Source of the DNA: Daucus carota subsp. sativus
Lineage: Eukaryota; Streptophyta; Magnoliopsida; Apiales; Apiaceae
DNA length: 64,000 nt
Direction: 5' to 3'
Assembly (NCBI RefSeq): GCF_001625215.2
Contig: NC_030383.2
Span: forward strand, 64,222,949 to 64,286,948
Shown here: positions 56,598-64,000 of the stretch, piece after piece
How the letters are laid out: every line of letters begins with the position of its first letter
How positions within the stretch are numbered: the first letter of the stretch is position 1
Notes under the pieces: generated by a model
Seen by the model: the letters and a program-made list of their open reading frames with translations, nothing else
What the model was told of the DNA's origin: nothing
The model's database searches: none
Position numbers and translations under genes: made by a program

Positions 56598-58364
56598 ATG
56601 ATGGGCAGAAGGAAACCACATAAATCGGGCAAGAAAAAAGGAAAAGTAGACGAAGATATTGATGGGTTAATAAAAAGTGTAAGTGATAATGAAATTCAAA
56701 ATTTTAGGTGTGAAATTCCAACTGATGAGGAGTTGGACAGTCTTAATTTTCCTAATATCGTTGTTAACCCGCCTACCCTCAAGTATTTGAGTCGAAATTT
56801 GACTACCGGAGAATGGGCCACTACGTGGTCAACATTATTAATTAATAAAGAAGAGGAGCTAGGCGTTGGTTTCTCGACGCTGTCTGAAGAAGAGCAAAAC
56901 ATGCATAGACACCAAATGGCAGAAGATTTTAGAAAGTCTACGAGGAGTTTAAACTGGAAAAAATATAAGTATGCTCTTGAAAAGATTGATGCATTGAGTT
57001 GGGAGGGAAAATGGGATGATGAGTGGAGTGAGGAGGATGCTGGTGATGCTAAGAGTGAAGAGGATTCCGGAGGGGAGGAGGGTAAAAGTGAGGGGGTTGA
57101 AGCCGGTGGCTCTGTTGGTGGGAGTAAGGAAGAGGCTATATCTGGTGTTGAGATTAAAAGTTATAGAGAAAAGATGGCTAGTGCTAGTGTACCTATGAAT
57201 GAACTGGAAACGAGGGGAGAGGGTATTGAAAAGCTGAGTAAGTGTTTGGTAGGCGGTGATATTATTGAAAAATTGAACATGGATATAAGAGGAGCAGAAG
57301 AAATTGGAGGTATGCCTCATACACCAGCTGTGAGCCATAATATGTTCAGCTTTCCACATTACGAAGACAACGATAATGTGAAGGAGTACACACAACCTTT
57401 TTCACTTCTAGATTGGTTCGCTGCACATAGGACTACTAGCTCGCGATATTTGCCTAACGTTTCTAACAAAGATAAATGGAGTGTCGAGAATTGGAATGGG
57501 GATAGGCTGAAGAGAGAATCTCTTGGTATAATTCAATCAGTGTTGTCATCTGTTATGGATTATCATGAGAAGAATGGCTCAAATGGAAATATCAAGGACC
57601 ATAAAAATATAATACTCCACCAATATGTAATTAGTTTTGGGGGGTCTGAGAGGATTCAATACAACGTCAAACTTCCTCAACCAATAATAGAGTGTGACAA
57701 ATCTTCTGATTTATTAGGTTTGGCTGAAGATATGAGACAAGTGAAATTGATTTTTGAAAAAGTTCTTGAAGGCAGAAAAATTAGTGAAGAAATGGATCTC
57801 TTATTTTCCAGACTTATGGATATTTACCCTTTCAGTAGTAACCATCTCTGGAAAAATAAGTTACTTAGAAACTGGCCAGGTATGTGGGATGGGAAGGCGC
57901 GAGCAAATTTTATTGTAGATTTCTACTATAATTGGACTTCTGACTCACAGAAAAACATGAACCTCACCGGTGCACTACGTTCAGTTAATTATCTCATACC
58001 ACTTCCTGATTTTGAACAAGTTAATTGGATAAAGAAGATCCCAAATCCGTCTAGCTTCTACCAGATTTTGACTTTCTCGAGGAAGAATTCTGAAACTGGA
58101 ATTTCTAAAGTTACCGAAGCTCAACTTTCTCCGGATGTAAAGTCTCCGGCAAACCCCCCAGACCCTCTAGCGCCTCAATATGTTGAGAGAAAAGTAGAAG
58201 ATATTCTGAGATATTCAAGAGATGTACTTCATCACCACAGACAGACCAAAGGAAATGGTGTTATGGAAATTAATTACATTGAAATCTGTCTCTCTAATTT
58301 GTTCAAATGTTTTATCGTAGGTTTGTACATGGGTATGTGTAAGTTTAATATTTTTTTCAACTAA
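56598..58364 (+). CDS. Unrecognised 588-aa protein, basic start and acidic middle
   Basis: The frame is entered through a TTTGTTTCAG acceptor just before ATGATGGGC, so an upstream non-coding exon is likely. The N-terminus is Lys-rich (GRRKPHKSGKKKGK, nuclear-signal-like). Residues about 137-185 are Asp/Glu/Gly-rich and probably disordered. A folded-looking part, rich in Trp and aromatic residues, runs about 250-520 (SLLDWFAAH, NHLWKNKLLRNWPGMWDGKA, NWTSDSQKNM, PSSFYQILTFSRK), then PQYVERKVEDILRYSRDVLHHH. The last 35 residues are hydrophobic and may be intron read-through. I do not recognise the family and assign no function. Confidence 0.6.
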   Translation: MMGRRKPHKSGKKKGKVDEDIDGLIKSVSDNEIQNFRCEIPTDEELDSLNFPNIVVNPPTLKYLSRNLTTGEWATTWSTLLINKEEELGVGFSTLSEEEQNMHRHQMAEDFRKSTRSLNWKKYKYALEKIDALSWEGKWDDEWSEEDAGDAKSEEDSGGEEGKSEGVEAGGSVGGSKEEAISGVEIKSYREKMASASVPMNELETRGEGIEKLSKCLVGGDIIEKLNMDIRGAEEIGGMPHTPAVSHNMFSFPHYEDNDNVKEYTQPFSLLDWFAAHRTTSSRYLPNVSNKDKWSVENWNGDRLKRESLGIIQSVLSSVMDYHEKNGSNGNIKDHKNIILHQYVISFGGSERIQYNVKLPQPIIECDKSSDLLGLAEDMRQVKLIFEKVLEGRKISEEMDLLFSRLMDIYPFSSNHLWKNKLLRNWPGMWDGKARANFIVDFYYNWTSDSQKNMNLTGALRSVNYLIPLPDFEQVNWIKKIPNPSSFYQILTFSRKNSETGISKVTEAQLSPDVKSPANPPDPLAPQYVERKVEDILRYSRDVLHHHRQTKGNGVMEINYIEICLSNLFKCFIVGLYMGMCKFNIFFN

Positions 58365-59234
58365 ATAACTTGATCTTGTTTCACGTTCGTTTAGAAGTGC
58401 ACTATGCACTTGTGAACAAAATAGTTGGTATGTAATGAAATGAAGAGATGACTTATTGTTGCATACTCCTGAGTCCTAGGCATACATTTGCGTGATTGCT
58501 GGTTGCCGCATTAATCTTTGCTTTGTGTTTTGTCTTATAGAGATGTATGTAGCAGTTAGAATCTCATTTCTACTGCAATTTTTGTTAGTACATTATCTTA
58601 GAGGATTGACATGCTTCCGACACTTTAAAATTCTGTTAAAGTTGAAAAAATCCGACCTACTTATGGTGATTTAATACGTTCAAGTTAAGGTGTTTTTAGT
58701 ACCCCTACACTGCAGTGTTAATACTGCGGGGAGAATGTTTGCCTCTATTTTCCACAAGAATAAATGTATCTTCGCCGGTAACTGTTATTTTCTATAACAG
58801 ATTCCATTTCCCCATTAGCTGCCGATCGTGACTACTCATTAGTTCATGCATTTATTTAAATCTGGATAGCAGCTTATTTCAAATTCCTTGATTGGTTCTA
58901 TACTTTTCCGACTATAGTGTTGGGACTGTGTTTTTTGTTAAAAAAAGATAATATTGAAACTGTAATAATTGGTCTGTATCACCATGTTCAGCGAAAACCC
59001 TTAACAAAAGATATGGGCAACAGTATCGGGTGAATATCCATGAATATGATTTGATATCATGATTTAGCTAAAAAAAGATGAAATCACATCACGAAATAGG
59101 TATTCTTGTTATTATGTAGTAGTGTGTACAATCTGATGAACTGAATGTAGCCGACTTGTTTTATTCTGCAAGCTGTGCCTGGGAACTTGTAAGCTGACTT
59201 TGGTTGAATTTTTTGATGTTTATGACTCAATCAG
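58365..59234. other. Intergenic or 3' UTR, nothing recognised
   Basis: No coding signature, repeat pair or RNA gene was identified. Confidence 0.45.
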
Positions 59235-59444
59235 CTACTACTAGCTCTTGGCACTAAGCTAGAGCACATAATATCTGAGTTGGCTCATGAGGTTGCTGAG
59301 AAACATATAGCTATTGAGGGGGAGTTGGCAGTGCATCCGTCAGATGATCACTTTTGGTTCCATAGGCCCAAGATTGTTCTTTTCTTGATACATGTTATAC
59401 TCTTCCAGAATGCTTTTGAGATAGCATTTATCTTCTGGATCTGG
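59235..59444 (+). pseudogene. Isolated MLO-family exon, 70 codons, intact
   Basis: Between a GACTCAATCAG acceptor and a GTAAAC donor the frame reads LLLALGTKLEHIISELAHEV, a variable loop, HPSDDHFWFHRPKIVLFLIH and VILFQNAFEIAFIFWIW. This is the conserved membrane segment and loop preceding the calmodulin-binding tail of MLO proteins (GTKLQ...FWFNRP...FQNAF). There is no stop within it. No other MLO exon was seen on either side; the GLR copy F fragment begins 85 bases later. It is a stranded exon, from partial duplication or transposon capture. Confidence 0.8.
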
Positions 59445-59526
59445 GTAAACTGATTTTGTCTAAAAGCACCTCATTAAATTGTTCTTTCTTTGTAATGCTA
59501 ATTATATGCAGTTCATCCCCATGTAG

Positions 59527-60908
59527 GTTCAATATGATGCTGTGGTGGGGGATGTAACAATCACGGACAACAGATCACAATATGTTGAATTTACAATTCC
59601 TTACACAGATATAGGTGTTGGGACAATTGCCAGAGTAAAAACTAACGAGGACATGTGGATCTTCACAAAGCCAATTGATGTAGATCTCTGTCTCTTAACT
59701 GCTGTTTTCTCTATACTTACTGGAATTATCATTTGGGCCATCGAAAAACCTATAAATGAAGAATTCCAAGGTTCACCATCTGAGCAGATTGGAACAATCT
59801 TCTTTTCAACTCTTATTTTTAGCAGCAGTAAGTACTTGATCTTCACTCAGATGAAAATTAGCCGATTTCCAATATAGAGAACAATTTGAAATTGAAGCCT
59901 ACTAAAAAGTTAGTAAAAGTAAAGTTACCTATATTTACAAGTCATGAAACTTCCTGTGTACTGTAGGCAGATATTTAGCCACTAATTATTCCATTTTTTT
60001 TAATCAGAAGTAGGACATGTTGCAGATAAGTTTATAGTCACTTCACATATATTAATGACGTTTAATGATATTGTAGGGTGAAAAATTGTCTAGTAACTTG
60101 TCCAGATTTGTGATGCTGACATGGGCATTTCTGGTTCTTATTCTGACTTCAAGTTACGCTACAACATTGGCTTCAATGCTTACAGTTCAGCAAATTGGAT
60201 TAGCATCAAAAGGAGCTAATGTAGGGTATCATTCTGGTATCGTCGAGGAAAAATACATTGTCAGTAACTTGAACTTTAAGGATTATACATTTAGTCCATA
60301 TTCTACAGCAAAAGAAAATGCTGATGCTTTATCCAAAGGAAGTAAAAATGGTGGTGTATATGGTATTATTGATGAAATACCATATGTCAAAGCCTTTCTT
60401 TCGAGGTATTCTCCAGACTATGCCATGGTCGATTCTGCATCTACCACTAGCGGTTTCGGCTTTGTAAGTTCAGCTCAGAACCAATTATATGCATTCTTGT
60501 ACATCATAATGCTAAAAATCTTGAATAGTGAACAATTTACCATCTTTTGACTTACAGGCCTTTAGGAAAGGTTCACCATAGGTGCCAGAACTATCAAGGG
60601 CAATTGTCAAGCTAAGAGAAGAAGGAACCCTGGATACACTTGAGAAAAAATGGTATAAAAAAACATCATCTTTAGTAAACCAGGATACACCGCCTAAGCC
60701 TGAAGTTCTGAAAGTTGATAGATTTGGTGGTTTATTTCTTATCGGTGGTGTATCTTTAGGTTTTGCCCTTCTTGTCAGAATATTTCATATTATTCGCAGT
60801 AAACTAAATATTTACAATTATGTATGTGAGACCTTAGCTAGTGGCAATCTGGCGATCATGCTGAGGCACATGATTTCCAGTTCAGAATTATCAGAGATGC
60901 CTGTGTAA
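59527..60908 (+). pseudogene. GLR copy F: 3'-half pseudogene (exons 3-5 only)
   Basis: Exon 3 59527-59827, exon 4 60077-60463, exon 5 60558-60908. Exons 1-2 (signal peptide and ligand domain) are absent. Exon 3 keeps TITDNRS and M1, exon 4 keeps M3 (SYATTLASMLTV, a local change of the usual SYTATLAS), exon 5 keeps M4. An extra G after the exon-4 acceptor puts TGA in frame, and exon 5 has TAG in place of the Leu codon after GSP. It cannot encode a channel. It lies directly upstream of the DUF707 gene. Confidence 0.85.
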
Positions 60909-61530
60909 TTAAATAATTATTGTCCTAGGATATTAGAAACAGTTTGTCTCGGTTCTCTAACCAGATGTTGCACATTCCCAGTTTCTTCTTCCAGTCGTTT
61001 TATGTTGCTTGTAACTTCTGGTAAACGCAAAGTCGATTAAGAAATAGAATCCACAAACTACTCTATGCATGCACCTATATTCTTAGAGCTGCACATGCCA
61101 AGACTCTTTACTGTTGACTTCTGTATTGCTTATAGAAAAAATAAGTTGTAGTCATTGCCTGACCTTGAAGCAATCTGTATAAAGTCATTTGAAGCTACTT
61201 GCAGAGCAATTAAATTACAAAATAAAAAAAAGAAAAGAAAATCTTTACACCGCACAAAATGTCAGTAGAAGAAGGGCAGTGGAGATGTGCCCTACCCAGT
61301 GGAGATGTGCCCTACCCATTATAAAAATATGGAAGTACACCTAACTACCTTGAGAATGGTACCACAGAAAGCACTGAATCTAGAGTTCTATATTCTAATA
61401 AATTCATATAATTAAATTAAATTCAAACCTTTTTAGAGAATATCTTTACCTGGCCTCTTTCTGTATATGTGCATGATATTTGATCTTCATTTTATGTTCA
61501 GTGATTGCAAGTAAAGTTGTTGTGATCACC
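60909..61530. other. Spacer between GLR copy F and DUF707
   Basis: Positions 60950-61000 resemble the 3' flank of GLR copy B (ACATTCCCAGTTT). A perfect 20-bp tandem pair (CAGTGGAGATGTGCCCTACC) lies at 61277-61316. No other gene. Confidence 0.5.
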
Positions 61531-61538
61531 TATATAAA
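61531..61538 (+). promoter_or_regulatory. TATA box of the DUF707 gene
   Basis: TATATAAA, 104 bases before the first ATG. Confidence 0.5.
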
Positions 61539-61634
61539 CAAATATAGGAGGTTCTAAATATACATTTAGTTTAGTGGAGTTGCATTTTTAGGCCTCTCGT
61601 CTCTTCTGTACACCGATTCAGCAACCATTTTCTG

Positions 61635-63944
61635 ATGTCAAGTCCTGTAAGTAACTCTCTTTCTCTGTTATCATCTGTTTTCTACATGAACATATTAGCC
61701 TTGTGCAGTTTGTGTCTACACACCTTGATGGTTTTTGATTTTTTACTTGTTTGTTATATTTTATCTCTCTTCTGAACTCGTCTACAAATTCGACATGGAC
61801 ATTTCATATCCCTATAAACTGCTGGAATATCTAGCTTATTTCAGTTTTTGATAATCTGATTCAGGTTTCGTCAAATTAATAACATCAAGTCTGATTAAGC
61901 ATGATCGAGCCACACGTTTTTAAGTTGCTTCTTTATGACTTGAATGTAGCTGCAATACTAGTGTATAACAAAAAAAGTTAAGTTTTGTAATGATTGTAGC
62001 CAGTTTTTGTTTAGTTTAATAACATGTTTATTGTCGCAGATGAGTGTGCAGGTTAAGAGGCACAGGCCATTGTTGTGCAGCATCCTTCCAGCAGTAATTT
62101 TACTTTCTGCAGGTTTCTTTTTTGGGAGGGCCATCACAATTACAGATTATAAACAGGCAAACGATAAACCAATTGCTTCTTTCTTTCTTGTTTTTTTTTT
62201 TTTTTTTTTTTTGGGTTTCGTCGCAGATTTTTAATAAAAATTCTGAGCATGATTGCTAGTTCAACTTGGTTTATACGAACTAGGGAATCCATACCTGATA
62301 GTAGACTGAGATCTTAATATATCATCTTTATACCTTACATGTGTTTCGAATTACTAAGTAAAATTTAGGGGTGTTGATGTGGTCTTTTTGGCAGAGAATT
62401 CTAAAATCGCGAATAATTGATGATCAAATTGATCAGGATACAATATCAAACAAATGCGAGGTTACTCTTCTTCATCATCTCCTTTCTTCCCTGTTTTTCC
62501 CTTTATTTATCTTTGTTAACAAGCATTTTTTTTGTATCTTGTTTAGGCTCGATGCAGATCCGATGGAAGTGAGTCATTACCTAAAGGAATTGTGACTAGA
62601 ACATCTAACTTGGAAATGCGCCCATTATGGGGTCCCCCAAACAAAAGGGTTTGCACTTTCTTCTCTTATAAGAAAATTCATGTCAGTAGTTTTGAGACAC
62701 CAGTCAAACAGAGTTTACAACGCTGATATTGTTTGTTTACTTGAAGAATCCAAAGGCACCTACGATCAGCTTGTTGGCAATGGCCGTAGGACAGAAGCAA
62801 AAAACAAACGTAAATGAAATCGTGAAGAAGGTGCTTTCCAGTCACAACTCTCAACTTTCAGTCCATGTGTTTCTAGTCTAATTGTTTACTCCTTGGTATG
62901 CAGTTCCCGGAAGAAAATTTTGTTGTTATGCTTTTTCACTATGATGGGGTTGTGGATGACTGGAATGATTTCGAATGGAGCAGCCGTGCTATACATGTTT
63001 CTGCATTCCATCAGACAAAGTGGTAAGTCAATAGTATGTTGTCTTTGTACATCTCCAAATGCATTTCGCGACTGAAACCTGGTTTTACGATAGGTGGTTT
63101 GCTAAAAGATTCCTACATCCAGATATTGTATCAGAGTATGCTTACATTTTTCTTTGGGATGAAGACCTTGGAGTCGCTAACTTCCATGTTGGGAGGTATA
63201 TTTTTCTCCGATGAGCTTCTATATATATTCCTCGGAAAGTAATAAACAAAAAGAAAGTAATTATTATTTCTGATATCAGTCGTCAAGAAAAGAGTTCTTG
63301 CAGAAGTATAAGAAAAGTTAAGATATTTCTGGATAAGTATGTTATTGAGATCTATAATGTAATCCAGTAAAAACAGGTAGTTGGTTTCTATGAGAAAGAT
63401 GTGAGGTGCATACTAATTTGAAACCTTAAAGTTAGCCGAGAAAAATATTATGCATTGTGTAATCTTCAATTTTGTTTTACGCAGATATATATCAATTATA
63501 AAAGAAGAGGGTCTTCAGATATCCCAGCCAGGGCTTGATCTTACAAAATCAGAGATTCATCATCGAATTACAGAACGACAGAATGGAACAAAAGTCCATA
63601 GGTATTATTCTGTCAAATTTTTTTTATACTTCCATAAAAAGCCAGAATTTGGCACTTTCTTAGAGTAATCTGCTTCTGATTTATCTATAATCATGCTAAC
63701 AGAAGAATATACAAAAGAAGTATCTCTGGGGTGATGTGTTATCCAAACAGTACAGATATTCCCTGCACTGGGTAAAATCTTTGATGCATACTTTTGGTCA
63801 TATTATTTGAAAGGATACTTTTCAGCTAAATCATTAGCTAAATTGCTAATAAGGAAACTGAAACACATGCTCTACAGTTGGGTAGAAATGATGGCTCCTG
63901 TCTTCTCGAGGGCATCTTGGCGTTGTGTATGGCATATGATTCAG
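61635..63944 (+). CDS. DUF707 family protein, 5' part (gene continues past right edge)
   Basis: Ten exons: 61635-61646, 62040-62156, 62395-62460, 62547-62648, 62747-62830, 62904-63022, 63094-63195, 63485-63601, 63703-63771, 63878-63944, giving 285 codons in one frame. The remaining C-terminus lies beyond 64000. The N-terminus (MSSPMSVQVKRHRPLLCSIL) has a membrane anchor, LLCSILPAVILLSAGFFFG, typical of a type II endomembrane protein. The DUF707 core shows LPKGIVTRTSNLEMRPLWG, NFVVMLFHYDGVVDDW, WSSRAIHVSAFHQTKWWFAK, EYAYIFLWDEDLGV and GWVEMMAPVFSRASWRCVWH. DUF707 has a glycosyltransferase-like look (DED motif), but its biochemical role is unproved. Intron 2 seems to use a GC donor (CAG|GCAAAC). 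Fragments of a sister gene lie in the GLR spacers. Confidence 0.85.
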
Positions 63945-64000
63945 GTATCGTCTATATAACATTTTTGTTCGGACAAAGGAAATCTACTACATTGTAAACT

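Noticed and set aside
1-64000. CRISPR array, bacterial operon or plasmid-like system
   Set aside because: No regularly spaced identical repeats, no ribosome-binding sites, and intron-bearing eukaryotic genes throughout.

Overview
This is a gene-moderate, AT-rich plant nuclear window. Split genes with GT-AG introns, a plastid-targeted BASS carrier, a family-1 UGT with a PSPG box, a NAC protein, clade-2-type glutamate receptor-like (GLR) channels, and many MITEs plus a Helitron all point to a eudicot. The UGT94-like enzyme and the Stowaway/Tourist/hAT mixture fit an asterid (Apiales is possible), but the species cannot be fixed from sequence alone.

Layout. 0-6 kb: the 5' tip of a possible minus-strand gene, then non-coding DNA with an LTR-like fossil and two MITEs. 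6.2-6.7 kb: small acidic protein (minus). 9.6-10.4 kb: glyoxalase-fold protein (minus). 11.5-14.3 kb: plastid BASS1-type transporter (minus, five exons). 16.5-18.0 kb: intronless UGT94-type glycosyltransferase (minus). 18-30 kb: gene-poor, with one DUF538 gene (22.6-23.7 kb, minus) among MITEs, a three-layer MITE nest, a long inverted-repeat element and a Helitron. 30.6-31.6 kb: divergent NAC-like gene (plus).

32-61 kb: a tandem GLR array, all on the plus strand. It holds two copies with open frames throughout (A at 34.2 kb, C at 42.7 kb), one with a single frameshift (B at 38.4 kb), one broken by an 805-bp hAT-type insertion plus two frameshifts (D at 47.3 kb), an exon-2 relic (E at 51.5 kb), a 3'-half pseudogene (F at 59.5 kb) and an exon-1 relic (32.1 kb). 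Pieces of a DUF707 gene lie in the spacers behind copies B and E and before the exon-1 relic. A DUF707 gene with open exons starts behind copy F (61.6 kb) and runs off the right edge. The amplifying unit was therefore probably [GLR + DUF707]. Between E and F sit a kelch-like gene (minus), two terminal exons of an unrecognised gene (minus), a 588-aa unrecognised protein (plus) and one stranded, intact MLO exon.

The GLR genes encode predicted amino-acid-gated cation channels of the plasma or endomembranes. The neighbouring genes belong to unrelated families, and no shared pathway is visible. The main biological story is birth, partial gene conversion and decay within the receptor cluster, with transposons recording the history. 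Exon boundaries were read by eye from splice consensus, reading-frame continuity and paralog alignment.
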